59,063 bases of DNA. It comes from JADKIH01 sp031367345 (GTDB lineage: Bacteria; Bacteroidota; Bacteroidia; AKYH767-A; 2013-40CM-41-45). The position numbers and the translations under genes are program-made. Location: positions 1 through 59,063 of the forward strand of contig JANLPR010000018.1 in assembly GCA_031367345.1 (NCBI GenBank), given 5' to 3'. Within the stretch, counting starts at the first letter, position 1, and every line of letters begins with the position of its first letter. This document shows positions 18,652 through 27,796 of the stretch, piece by piece. The notes under the pieces were generated by a model. That model did not search any database. It was not told the origin of the DNA and worked only from the letters and a program-made list of their open reading frames with translations.

Positions 18652-18861
18652 ATGGGTACACGAAGATCGGGTCCCGAGCGAATATCGTTCGTTCTAAATC
18701 TGTTTATGATAATTGCGTATGCTCTGGGTGGCGCCGTAATTTACTTTTGGCACCTTCCCTCTATCCCCGACCAAAACAGAAGAATTTTAAGTGGTGTTTT
18801 ATTGCTTTATTCTGCTTATAGGCTTTTCAAACTTCTAAGATCAAAAAGGACCGGCCAATGA
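18652..18861 (+). CDS. Small two-helix membrane protein
   Basis: A 69-residue protein with two hydrophobic helices (about 11-30 and 42-58) and a basic C terminus. It starts 11 bases after tonB, and its last codons overlap the next gene's ATG by 4 bases (ATGA), which indicates translational coupling within the ExbBD-TonB operon. No family is recognised; it may be an accessory subunit of the Ton motor. Confidence 0.7.
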   Translation: MGTRRSGPERISFVLNLFMIIAYALGGAVIYFWHLPSIPDQNRRILSGVLLLYSAYRLFKLLRSKRTGQ

Positions 18862-19808
18862 AAAACATAATAGAGACCCTTTTAATTTATTCAATATTAT
18901 TTTCTTGCTTTGCTTGCGGAGGAGATCACGTGAAACATGCTCCTTATACTGACACGCCAACAAGTGGAGAAATATTGATCATAGCCGATGAATCGTATGA
19001 GCCAATGATTCAAGTTCAGATTGATACGTTTCAGGAAATTTACAAGTATTCTAAAATTAATGTAAGGTATTTACCGGAAGTCGAATTGTTCAATCAGTTA
19101 ATGAATAACGACACGGTTAGAATTGCTATTACTGCGCGAAAACTAAACGTTAGCGAAGAGAAAGATTTTGAAAAGCAAAAACTTATTCCTCGCAGTTTAA
19201 AAATAGCCGAAGACGCAGTTGCTTTGATCGTCAATAATCAAAATCCTGATACAATAATAACAACAGACCAGCTTCAAGGAATGCTGAGAAGAAAAATTTC
19301 TACATGGAAGCAAATCAGTGGCGATGGATTAAAAGACAGCATTCTTCTAGTATTTGATAAAAGTGGTTCAGCAAATGCCCGCTATCTGAAAGAATTGTTT
19401 TTGAAAAATGATTCTTTCCCAGTAAATAGTTATGCTACAAAAAGTAGCGCCTCTGTGGTTGAATACGTAAGTAAAACGAAGAATGCCATTGGTATAATTG
19501 GTGTGAATTGGATTAGTGACAGCGACGACTCCACCACTACAGCTTTTTTAAAGAAAATTAGAGTGGTTAGTTTGTCAGAAATTGACTCCACCGGACTTCA
19601 AAAAGAGCCATACAAGCCCTATCAAGCATATATTGCATTAAAAAAATACCCATTAACGAGAGATGTCATGATCATCAACCGAGAAGGCAGAAATGGACTT
19701 GGCACAGGGTTTGCCTCATTTGTTGCAGGCGATAAAGGTCAACGTATGATTCGCCTTATGGGATTGCTTCCTGCGACTATGCCGGTAAGGATCATTCGAG
19801 TTAACTAA
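18858..19808 (+). CDS. PstS-like substrate-binding lipoprotein
   Basis: A 316-residue protein with a lipoprotein signal (lipobox CFAC, Cys at about residue 21). Its two-lobed periplasmic binding fold resembles phosphate-binding PstS: EILIIADESYEPMIQVQ, VRIAITARKLN, TDQLQGMLRRKISTWKQI, FDKSGSANARYLKELF and GIIGVNWISD. No PstABC permease is nearby. PstS-like proteins next to exbBD-tonB and a TPR gene are a recurring arrangement in Bacteroidota, so a role in envelope transport or phosphate-linked sensing is more likely than a classic ABC system. It overlaps the preceding gene by 4 bases. Confidence 0.88.
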   Translation: MKNIIETLLIYSILFSCFACGGDHVKHAPYTDTPTSGEILIIADESYEPMIQVQIDTFQEIYKYSKINVRYLPEVELFNQLMNNDTVRIAITARKLNVSEEKDFEKQKLIPRSLKIAEDAVALIVNNQNPDTIITTDQLQGMLRRKISTWKQISGDGLKDSILLVFDKSGSANARYLKELFLKNDSFPVNSYATKSSASVVEYVSKTKNAIGIIGVNWISDSDDSTTTAFLKKIRVVSLSEIDSTGLQKEPYKPYQAYIALKKYPLTRDVMIINREGRNGLGTGFASFVAGDKGQRMIRLMGLLPATMPVRIIRVN

Positions 19809-19816
19809 ATTAAATT

Positions 19817-21511
19817 ATGAAAAAATTAATCATCTATTTATTTGCAATTGCTTTCAATGTAGTAAGTGTATCTGCTCAAACAATTCAGGATGCAAAAAAA
19901 CTAACAGACAACGAGCAATATGATGAGGCTTCTGCCATCTATAAATCATTAATAGCCGGGAGCTCATCAAATGTAAACTTATATTATTTTTATGGTGATA
20001 ATCTTTTATTGAGCGACAATCCCGACTCAGCATCATTGGTTTTTGATAAAGGGAAGTTAATCGATCCAACTAATCCATTGATTAAAATAGGAGCAGCTAA
20101 ACTTCTGTTAGACGCAATTGGTGTTAGAGAAGCGAAAGCATCATTAGATAAAGATGGAAATAATCCGGAGCTAAAAGATCGATACGAAACAGCAGTTCAA
20201 AATGTAGTCAATGCTGTCAAATTAATTGATGAAGCAGTTTCTAAAGTGGCACCCAAAGACCCGTTACTATTTATAGAAGCTGCCGAATCATATATTCATT
20301 TTAAAAATAAAGATCTTGATAGGGCCAAAATATTATTAGATAAAGCACTGCTTATAGACCCCAATAATATTGAAGCCAATATTTTGTATGGCGATGTATA
20401 TACCGAACTTTTTAATGGAACACTTGCCGCAGAATATTATAATAAAGCATTAGACTTGAATAAGTCGTCGGCCCGTGCTATTGTTAGTAAAGGAAGACTA
20501 TACAAACGGTCTACAAATTACGAAGGGGCAGCCGAAGAGTTTACCCGTGCAATTTCTTTTGAACCATCGTATGCGCCCGCACATCGTGAATTGGGAGAGG
20601 CATATTTTAAATTAGGCAAATTAGATAAAGCAAAAGAAGAGTATCGTAAGTATTTAGAACTTTCAAAGAATAATTGTGGAGCCAGGATTCGTTACTCAGC
20701 ATTTTTATATATAAGTAAAAGCTACACAGAAGCCATTAGTGAATTAAAACAAGTAGAGCAAAGATGCGATTCTAATAATACAGCTATGTTAAGAATACAA
20801 TCGTATAGCTATTATGAAATGAAAGATTTTACAAATGGGCTAATAACAGTAGACCACCTATTTCGTGTTGTGCCTCAAAGCAAAAGAATAGATCGCGATT
20901 TTGAATACTATGGCAAAATGCTAATAGCAACAGACAAAGATTCGTTAGGAATCGCGCAGCTTCAGAAAGCATATGCATTAGATCCAACACGTGGTGATCT
21001 TTTATCGGAGATAGCATCTGCTTGGTTTAAACTAAAACAGTATGGTAATTCCGCTAATTACCTCCAACAAAAAATTACTTTAGGAAAGGATGTACGAGTA
21101 GCCGATTATTATAATTTGGGTAGATCCTATTATTACAACAATCAATTTGCTGCTGCTGATTCCGGTTTTAACAAAGTGACAGAAATTTCACCATCATATG
21201 CTAGCGGATGGTTGTGGAGAGCAGATGCTAATAGTCATATTGATAGTACTTCTGAGGCTGGACTAGCAAAACCATTTTATGAAAAATACATAGAGATAGC
21301 TGAAGCAGATTCGGCGAATGAATCAAAATATCAGAGCGGACTTGTAAAAGCTTACGGTTATTTAGCCTATTACTACATACTTCAGAAAGACAATGTAAAT
21401 GGGTTGTTGTATCTTAAAAAGAAATTGATGTTGCCACTTGAGCTCGATGATAAAAAGAATGTTCAGCAGGCGATAGATCAATTAGAAGGTAAAAGCCCTA
21501 AAGGGAAATAA
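19817..21511 (+). CDS. Exported TPR-repeat protein
   Basis: A 564-residue protein with a signal peptide to about residue 20 (VSVSAQ). TPR helices follow along the whole chain, for example DEASAIYKSLIAGSSSNVN, ANILYGDVYTELFNG, AAEEFTRAISFEPSYAPAHR and YYNLGRSYYYNNQFAAADS. It starts 8 bases after the PstS-like gene and is the last gene before a strong hairpin terminator. It probably acts as a periplasmic scaffold for the TonB-linked cluster, which is inferred from context only. Confidence 0.88.
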   Translation: MKKLIIYLFAIAFNVVSVSAQTIQDAKKLTDNEQYDEASAIYKSLIAGSSSNVNLYYFYGDNLLLSDNPDSASLVFDKGKLIDPTNPLIKIGAAKLLLDAIGVREAKASLDKDGNNPELKDRYETAVQNVVNAVKLIDEAVSKVAPKDPLLFIEAAESYIHFKNKDLDRAKILLDKALLIDPNNIEANILYGDVYTELFNGTLAAEYYNKALDLNKSSARAIVSKGRLYKRSTNYEGAAEEFTRAISFEPSYAPAHRELGEAYFKLGKLDKAKEEYRKYLELSKNNCGARIRYSAFLYISKSYTEAISELKQVEQRCDSNNTAMLRIQSYSYYEMKDFTNGLITVDHLFRVVPQSKRIDRDFEYYGKMLIATDKDSLGIAQLQKAYALDPTRGDLLSEIASAWFKLKQYGNSANYLQQKITLGKDVRVADYYNLGRSYYYNNQFAAADSGFNKVTEISPSYASGWLWRADANSHIDSTSEAGLAKPFYEKYIEIAEADSANESKYQSGLVKAYGYLAYYYILQKDNVNGLLYLKKKLMLPLELDDKKNVQQAIDQLEGKSPKGK

Positions 21512-21530
21512 ACAGATAATTGTTAGATAA

Positions 21531-21564
21531 AGAGACCAGTTCTTATGAGCCGGTCTCTTTTTTT
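21531..21564 (+). terminator. Rho-independent terminator after the TonB cluster
   Basis: AGAGACC (21531-21537) pairs with GGTCTCT (21552-21558) across a 14-nt loop and runs into seven T residues. It closes the exbB-to-TPR operon. Confidence 0.85.
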
Positions 21565-21613
21565 GTATTCATTTTTATTTACATTGCGAACAGATAAACA
21601 CTAACACTAAGTT

Positions 21614-23062
21614 ATGGCATCAAAATACTTTTCAAAAAAACCTCTAAGTGTATTATTTGCAGAAGCCGAAGAAACCGGTGAACATACACTTAAAAGAACG
21701 CTAGGGCCAATACAACTTGTTATGTTGGGTATCGGTGCTATTATAGGCGCCGGTTTGTTTAGTATTACAGGCGGCGCTGCTGCACACAATGCGGGTCCCG
21801 CTGTAACGATTTCGTTTGTTATTGCAGCGATCGCTTGTACTTTTGCGGGACTTTGTTATGCCGAGTTTGCGTCCATGATTCCCGTAGCCGGTTCTGCGTA
21901 TACATACTCCTATGCAACTATGGGTCGTTTTGTTGCATGGATTATTGGATGGGATCTTGTACTAGAATACGCAGTTGGCGCTGCTACCGTTTCAATTAGT
22001 TGGTCTCGCTATCTGGTAAAATTTCTTCAGCATTACGACATTGTTTTGTCGCCACAAATGACCATGTCGCCCTGGGACACAATAACAAATCTCGACGGAT
22101 CAATTGTTCATGGTATCATGAATTTACCCGCTGTATTTATTGTCGTATTAATGTCACTACTATTGATTAGAGGCACTCAAGAATCATCACGCGTAAACGG
22201 AATTATAGTTGCCTTAAAGGTGGCAGTAGTTTTAGTCTTTATTGGTTTAGGTTGGAAATATATCAATGTCGCTAATTACACACCATATATTCCGCAAAAC
22301 ACCGGAAATTTTGGTGAGTTTGGTTGGAGTGGTATTGTGAGAGCGGCGGGAATTATCTTCTTTGCATACATTGGCTTTGATGCAGTATCTACGGCCGCAC
22401 AGGAGGCAAAGAATCCTAAACGAGATATGCCAATAGGCATCTTAGTTTCATTAGCAATCTGTACCGTTCTGTATATTCTTTTTGCTCACGTAATGACAGG
22501 TTTGGCTAACTACAAAGAGTTTCAAGGGCAAGACGGTATTGCACCGGTTGCAGTAGCGATTGAGCACACTCCTTTTGAATGGTTAAAGCAAGCCATTATA
22601 CTTGCCATCCTAGCCGGATATTCTTCGGTTATTATGGTTATGTTACTTGGGCAATCACGCGTTTTTTATAGCATGTCGAAAGACGGTTTAATACCTCCCA
22701 TCTTTAGTAGGTTACATAAGAAATTCAAAACACCGCACCATTCAAATCTGCTTTTTTGTTTGCTTGTAAGTTTGTTCGCTGCATTTGTACCAGCTCGAGT
22801 TGTAGGAGAAATGACAAGCATCGGTACGCTCTTCGCATTCGTTCTTGTTTGTGTTGGTGTATTAGTAATGAGAAAAAACCAACCGGATGCGCCAAGAGGA
22901 TTTAGAACTCCATGGGTCCCTTTAGTTCCGATCTTAGGAATTTTGTTTTGTTTGTTTATGATGGTTTCACTTCCGCTGGATACATGGCTTCGGTTGATAG
23001 CATGGATGGCTATTGGATTAACGATCTATTATATTTATGGTGAAAAGAATGCAAAATTTTAA
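21614..23062 (+). CDS. APC-family amino acid permease
   Basis: A 482-residue transporter with about 12 membrane helices. It has the APC superfamily sodium-free binding motif in the first helix (MLGIGAIIGAGLFSITGGAA), the YAEFASMIPVAGSAYTYSY segment and the FFAYIGFDAVSTAAQEAKNP motif of cationic-amino-acid/YfnA-type permeases. It likely imports or exchanges an amino acid at the inner membrane; specificity cannot be read from the sequence. It stands alone between two terminators, so it is monocistronic. Confidence 0.93.
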   Translation: MASKYFSKKPLSVLFAEAEETGEHTLKRTLGPIQLVMLGIGAIIGAGLFSITGGAAAHNAGPAVTISFVIAAIACTFAGLCYAEFASMIPVAGSAYTYSYATMGRFVAWIIGWDLVLEYAVGAATVSISWSRYLVKFLQHYDIVLSPQMTMSPWDTITNLDGSIVHGIMNLPAVFIVVLMSLLLIRGTQESSRVNGIIVALKVAVVLVFIGLGWKYINVANYTPYIPQNTGNFGEFGWSGIVRAAGIIFFAYIGFDAVSTAAQEAKNPKRDMPIGILVSLAICTVLYILFAHVMTGLANYKEFQGQDGIAPVAVAIEHTPFEWLKQAIILAILAGYSSVIMVMLLGQSRVFYSMSKDGLIPPIFSRLHKKFKTPHHSNLLFCLLVSLFAAFVPARVVGEMTSIGTLFAFVLVCVGVLVMRKNQPDAPRGFRTPWVPLVPILGILFCLFMMVSLPLDTWLRLIAWMAIGLTIYYIYGEKNAKF

Positions 23063-23077
23063 AAGCTAAATTAATTT

Positions 23078-23110
23078 AAAGGGCAGTCAATTTGTTGACC
23101 GCCCTTTTTT
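23078..23110 (+). terminator. Rho-independent terminator after the APC permease
   Basis: AAAGGGC-A-GTCAA pairs with TTGAC-C-GCCCTTT around a TTTG loop (23078-23107) and continues into a T-run. It is a strong hairpin directly after the permease stop. Confidence 0.88.
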
Positions 23111-23246
23111 CTGCATGTCGATATTTAATAAAAAGCTAAGACCGATTCAGGATGAGACGTTTCAAGAGTATAATTTTGATTTCTGTAAATCAGAACATTT
23201 TTAAGTTTTTAGAGTAAGAATCAGAATAAGGAGACGGCAAGTAAAA

Positions 23247-24413
23247 ATGGATATTTCACCTTTTTGGCGCGATGTAATACTCATCATCATTAGTTTTTTG
23301 ATGTTTTTGGGAACCATCTATATTTATTTCAGATTACGAAGTGGTACATTTCGTCGTACCCGGAAATTGTTGGAAGAACGCGTAGAAGTTAAAACGAAAC
23401 AGTTAACAGAGAAAAACCTTGAGTTGGAAAAACTTTCGTTAGTAGCTAGCAGAACAGACAACTCTGTATTGATTGCCGATGCTTCCGGTGAAATAGAATG
23501 GGTAAATGACGGCTTTGTTAGAATGATTGGGATAACGAAAGAAGCTGTTATAGGGAAAAAGCTGGCTGAAATAAATGTTTATTCAAACATCAATTCAGAA
23601 ATGCATGAAGCAATTACAAGCAAACACTCGCGAATTTTTCAGAGTAATGTGACTCTTGCTCCTACTAAAAGTATTTGGTTGTCATCTACCTTAACGCCTA
23701 TTTATGGCGAGGATAATCAGTTAAAAAAGATTGTTGTAGTTGATACCGATTTTACTGCGAATAAGAACATGCAGAATCAGATCGAAGCATCTTTAAAAGA
23801 AAAAGATGTCTTGTTGAAAGAGATTCATCATAGAGTAAAAAACAATTTGCAAATAATTATCAGTTTACTGAATTTGCAAAGTGGTTATATCAAAGATGAG
23901 TATACACTGAAAGCTGTTCAAGATGGACAAAACAGAGTGAGATCAATGGCACTTGTTCACGAAAAGTTTTACCAAGCAGAGGAGTTAACAGAAATTAATT
24001 TTGGTGAATATGTTAGCAAGCTTTGTCAATATTTATATCAATCTTACGGCGATAAAACGGATAGGATTACTTTAGAGGTTAGTGGCGATCATGTAGGTTT
24101 AGATATGGATACTGCAATGCCTTGTGGATTATTAGTGAACGAGGTTGTTTCAAATGCTTACAAGTATGCTTTCCCCGGAAATGCAACAGGAGTTATTTCA
24201 ATAAACCTGAAAAGGGCAAATAAAAAAGTAGTGATTACCATGTCTGATACCGGCGTAGGTCTGCCACCAAGTATTGATGTAGAGAAAACGGAATCGCTTG
24301 GAATGCAGTTGATACAAGCATTAACAAGTCAGTTAGATGGCGAATTAACAGTTTCGCGTGAAAAAGGTACAACTTTCGAAGTCTCTTTTACGTATCCCCG
24401 ACATAGTGCTTAA
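23247..24413 (+). CDS. Membrane PAS sensor kinase, HisKA_2 type
   Basis: A 388-residue histidine kinase. One N-terminal membrane helix (about 10-28) and a coiled coil (35-65) precede a PAS domain (about 66-170, NSVLIADASGEIEWVNDGF). The HisKA_2 dimerisation helix carries the phospho-acceptor at EIHHRVKNNLQ (His194/195), followed by an HWE-like ATPase domain with LVNEVVSNAYKYAF and SDTGVGLP. Such kinases usually signal to a stand-alone receiver protein. The cognate regulator starts 53 bases downstream. There is no large periplasmic sensor domain, so the signal is probably cytoplasmic. Confidence 0.92.
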   Translation: MDISPFWRDVILIIISFLMFLGTIYIYFRLRSGTFRRTRKLLEERVEVKTKQLTEKNLELEKLSLVASRTDNSVLIADASGEIEWVNDGFVRMIGITKEAVIGKKLAEINVYSNINSEMHEAITSKHSRIFQSNVTLAPTKSIWLSSTLTPIYGEDNQLKKIVVVDTDFTANKNMQNQIEASLKEKDVLLKEIHHRVKNNLQIIISLLNLQSGYIKDEYTLKAVQDGQNRVRSMALVHEKFYQAEELTEINFGEYVSKLCQYLYQSYGDKTDRITLEVSGDHVGLDMDTAMPCGLLVNEVVSNAYKYAFPGNATGVISINLKRANKKVVITMSDTGVGLPPSIDVEKTESLGMQLIQALTSQLDGELTVSREKGTTFEVSFTYPRHSA

Positions 24414-24466
24414 TTGTTTTCTATATTTCCGGAAGGTATTACCGGCAAAACAAACTAATAAATAAA

Positions 24467-25603
24467 ATGGCTACATTAAAAATAATGATTGTAGAGGACG
24501 AGATTATCGTTGCTAAAGATATTCAGCGCATTCTGAAGAAACTTGGTTACGAAGCTTTCGACCCATTTGCAAATGGTAAAAAAGCACTCGATGCAGTTGA
24601 AAAATTAAATCCGGATATTATACTCCTTGACATAAATTTAAAGAGCAGCGAAATTGATGGTATCCAAGTCGCCGAACAAATTCATCAGCATTATCAGATT
24701 CCATTTATATTCTTGACTGCTTTTTCAGATAAGGTTACACTTGAAAGAGCAAAGTTGACAGAGCCTTATGGTTATATCATAAAACCGTTTGAGGAGGATG
24801 ATATTCGAACAGCTATTGAAATTGCGTTTTACAAGTACACGAAAGACCTTGAAATGCAAAACAAGGGTAATCGTTTTGCTGCCGCACTTGATAGTCTAGA
24901 GGTGGCCGTAATCATTACTGATTCAAATGAGAAAGTAATTTTCATGAATAAAATGGCAGAGACACTTACCGGCTGTCTTAAACAAGAAGCTCTTGGAAAA
25001 GATATTGCTATTGCAATGAAGAATTGCTCTGCGGACACACGAAATGTTTTTAAGACATTAGCTCATTCTGTTGTTGGGGAAAACTCAAAGAAAGAAGGAG
25101 ATGCAGAAGTTCCTATTTCAAACGGTGCAGCAGAGCAAAAAGTATCAGTTAATACATTTCCAATATTGACAGTTAATAATAAAATTAACGGTTGTGCTTT
25201 TGTAATGACTTCGCCCGGAAGACGAGATGCTGTTCAAGAAACAAGTGCCGATAAAAACTTATTTAATTTTCTCGAAAATATTTATGCAAACAATAGCTTT
25301 TTTATAAAAAAAGATTCTCGTTTTGTAAAGGTAAATTTTCAAGATATTCTTTGGATTGAAGCACTCGATAACTATGTAATTATAAAGACAGCGTCGAAAG
25401 AGCAATTTATTCTTCATAGTTCAATGAAAGACATAGAAACAAAGTTACCTCAAATGAACTTTGCTCGAGTACATAGATCTTATATTGTTCAACTGGAAAA
25501 AATAAGTGCGCTAGAAGAAAATGCTTGCATGATTGATGGCAATAGGATTCCTATTGGTAAATCATATAAAGACAATTTGATGAGTCGCCTCAACTTGTTT
25601 TAA
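24467..25603 (+). CDS. Response regulator: receiver-PAS-LytTR
   Basis: A 378-residue regulator. The receiver domain (1-125) has acidic residues Glu10/Asp11, phospho-acceptor Asp55 in ILLDINLKS and Lys106. A PAS domain (about 138-255, AVIITDSNEKVIFMNKMAE) follows, then a LytTR DNA-binding domain (about 280-378, FVKVNFQDILWIEALDNYV and FARVHRSYIVQ). The PAS domain between receiver and LytTR is unusual and gives the regulator its own possible ligand input, in addition to the PAS in its partner kinase. The gene ends at a hairpin terminator, so kinase and regulator form a two-gene unit. Targets are unknown. Confidence 0.92.
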   Translation: MATLKIMIVEDEIIVAKDIQRILKKLGYEAFDPFANGKKALDAVEKLNPDIILLDINLKSSEIDGIQVAEQIHQHYQIPFIFLTAFSDKVTLERAKLTEPYGYIIKPFEEDDIRTAIEIAFYKYTKDLEMQNKGNRFAAALDSLEVAVIITDSNEKVIFMNKMAETLTGCLKQEALGKDIAIAMKNCSADTRNVFKTLAHSVVGENSKKEGDAEVPISNGAAEQKVSVNTFPILTVNNKINGCAFVMTSPGRRDAVQETSADKNLFNFLENIYANNSFFIKKDSRFVKVNFQDILWIEALDNYVIIKTASKEQFILHSSMKDIETKLPQMNFARVHRSYIVQLEKISALEENACMIDGNRIPIGKSYKDNLMSRLNLF

Positions 25604-25620
25604 CAGATATAACGAAATAT

Positions 25621-25652
25621 AAAGAGCCTTTCAACATTGGCTCTTTTTTTTT
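25621..25652 (+). terminator. Rho-independent terminator after the LytTR regulator
   Basis: AAAGAGCC (25621-25628) pairs with GGCTCTTT (25639-25646) and continues into a T-run of nine. It is directly downstream of the regulator stop. Confidence 0.88.
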
Positions 25653-25752
25653 GTACATAGCCCAATCATTCAATATGGAAGTATTTTTTTCTCCATTAAA
25701 AATTCACTTCATTATTCAAAAAAAGTAGATAGTTTCGCAAAAATATTTTTTT

Positions 25753-26517
25753 GTGAATTCCTCCGCCATAATTGAAGTTAAAGACCTAGTAAAACATTAT
25801 CGCGATATACAGGCGGTGAACGGAATCAGCTTTTCAGTAATGAAAGGAGAAATATTTGGGCTGCTAGGTCCAAATGGTGCGGGGAAAACAACTACACTTG
25901 AAATAATAGAAACCCTACGAGTAAAGACATCGGGATCGGTGATAGTGAACGGCATTTCACTGGATGAAAACCCGAATGCCATTAAGCAAATGATTGGCGT
26001 CCAATTGCAAGCAGCAAATTATTACCCGAACCTGACGTTGAATGAACTATTAGAACTCTTTGCCGGACTCTATAACACGAGTGTAAATACAGATGAAATG
26101 CTTGCTAAAGTTGGATTGGAAACTAGGGGTAAAGCAAAATACAAAGTGCTTTCAGGTGGACAAAAGCAACGGTTTTCAATTGCAACTACATTGATCAACA
26201 AACCAATCATTGTTTTTTTAGATGAGCCAACAACCGGATTAGATCCGCAAGCACGTAGAAACCTTTGGGACCTGATCAAAGAAATTAGAGATAACGGAAC
26301 AACCGTAGTAATAACTACGCACTATATGGATGAAGCAGAAATACTCTGTGATAGAGTCGCTATCGTTGAAAAAGGAAAAATCATTTCACTTGACACTCCT
26401 GAAAAACTAATAGACAAATTAATTGCTTCAGGTTTTGAAAGAAAGAAAGAAGTAAAGAGTGCCAATTTAGAAGATGTGTTTTTATCTCTTACTGGTCAAA
26501 AATGGAGGGACCAATGA
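25753..26517 (+). CDS. ABC-2 exporter ATP-binding subunit
   Basis: A 254-residue ABC ATPase of the CcmA/NatA-like family. It has Walker A GPNGAGKT (39-46), signature LSGGQKQR (133-140), Walker B VFLDEP (154-159) and the switch His in VVITTHYMDEAE. It starts with GTG at 25753; no in-frame ATG gives a full-length N-terminal strand. Its stop TGA is inside ATGATGA with the permease start, so the two are translationally coupled. The pair probably exports a lipid, drug or polysaccharide precursor; the substrate is unknown. Confidence 0.94.
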   Translation: MNSSAIIEVKDLVKHYRDIQAVNGISFSVMKGEIFGLLGPNGAGKTTTLEIIETLRVKTSGSVIVNGISLDENPNAIKQMIGVQLQAANYYPNLTLNELLELFAGLYNTSVNTDEMLAKVGLETRGKAKYKVLSGGQKQRFSIATTLINKPIIVFLDEPTTGLDPQARRNLWDLIKEIRDNGTTVVITTHYMDEAEILCDRVAIVEKGKIISLDTPEKLIDKLIASGFERKKEVKSANLEDVFLSLTGQKWRDQ

Positions 26518-27665
26518 TGAACAATTCAAAGAGATATAATCAATGGACTGCAATGTTTGCCGTTGCTCGTGCAAGTTTTAGATCCATTACCAGAAATCCT
26601 TCGGCAATTATTTTCAGCTTAGCATTTCCGTTGGTTTTTATAGTAGCGTTTGGCTTTATAAATGGAAACAGTATTCGAATGGATGTTGGCGTTTCACCCG
26701 GAAGCGATACTACAGGAATGATCTATCGTTCATTCAGTAAAGTTCCTAACATAAATCATCAATTAGGTTTATCGGAAAAAGAACTTGAAGATAAATTAAG
26801 TAAAGGTCGCCTTGATGCAATAATTAAATTTGACAGTGTAAGAGAAAAAGGAAAACCTGAAGTTGTAGAAATTATTACCGGTAAAGCCTCCGGAGAAAAA
26901 GGAATGTTTGTGCATTCAATTTTGAATAACCTTGTTGATAAACAGAACATCGAATACTACAAACTATTATCGCTGAATGTAGATAGTTCTGAATATGAAA
27001 AAGCATTGATGACTGCCGAGCCAACAGAATTAATTGAGTCTAAATTCAATGGTAGAGAACATAAGATGATTGACTTTATTTTACCGGGACAATTAGGGTT
27101 TTCAATTTTAAGTGCAGCGGTATTTGGTACAGCGTTTGTCTTTTTCTCTTTGCGACAAACACTTGTGCTAAAAAGATTTTTTGCTACACCTATTAAACGA
27201 CCATTCATTATTTTAGGTGAGGCATTAAGTAGAATTATTTTTCAGTTGTTAGGTTCAATAGTTATTATTACGATAGGACATTATGTTTTCGGGTTCACAC
27301 TTATTCATGGTATCTGGACAGCAATAGAAATGCTAATTTTATCGGCGTTGGGGCTTATAGTTTTTATGGGTTTTGGTTTTGTGGTTTCGGGAATTGCTAA
27401 ATCAGAAAATGTAATTCCGCCAATTGCAAACATCGTAACGCTTCCACAATTTTTATTGTGTGGCACATTTTTTCCGATTGATGCTTTTCCAAAATGGTTA
27501 CAGTTTATAAGCAACGCGCTTCCATTGACGTATTTAAATGATGGACTTCGGCGAATAGCATTTGAGGGAGCTGGACTACTTGATATTTCACACCAAATTT
27601 TGATTTTGGCTATTTGGGGTATAGTTATTTATGCAGCAGCGGTGAAGTTTTTTCGCTGGGAATAG
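26514..27665 (+). CDS. ABC-2 type exporter permease
   Basis: A 383-residue permease with one N-terminal helix (about 25-45), a large extracytoplasmic region (about 50-180) and a C-terminal bundle of five helices. The last part, around IANIVTLPQFLLCGTFFPIDAFPKWLQ, is the ABC-2 signature. I chose the ATG at 26514, which overlaps the ATPase stop and is preceded by a GGAGG stretch at 26504-26508; the frame also contains ATGs at 26502 and 26517. The fold matches YhhJ/NatB-type permeases. Confidence 0.9.
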   Translation: MMNNSKRYNQWTAMFAVARASFRSITRNPSAIIFSLAFPLVFIVAFGFINGNSIRMDVGVSPGSDTTGMIYRSFSKVPNINHQLGLSEKELEDKLSKGRLDAIIKFDSVREKGKPEVVEIITGKASGEKGMFVHSILNNLVDKQNIEYYKLLSLNVDSSEYEKALMTAEPTELIESKFNGREHKMIDFILPGQLGFSILSAAVFGTAFVFFSLRQTLVLKRFFATPIKRPFIILGEALSRIIFQLLGSIVIITIGHYVFGFTLIHGIWTAIEMLILSALGLIVFMGFGFVVSGIAKSENVIPPIANIVTLPQFLLCGTFFPIDAFPKWLQFISNALPLTYLNDGLRRIAFEGAGLLDISHQILILAIWGIVIYAAAVKFFRWE

Positions 27666-27796
27666 CGATTTTGTATGCTATAAGCAAGATTTGGCAGATA
27701 ATATATAGTCATTCAGCATATTATCTCGTTATTTCATGCGTGATTTTGTACTTTCGCAATGCATACATTGGACAAGCTCCAGTCTATGGAATTACT

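Noticed and set aside
27614..27796. N-terminal extension of the PKD protein into the ABC permease gene
   Set aside because: The extension overlaps the permease and precedes a normal signal peptide at the ATG at 27797.
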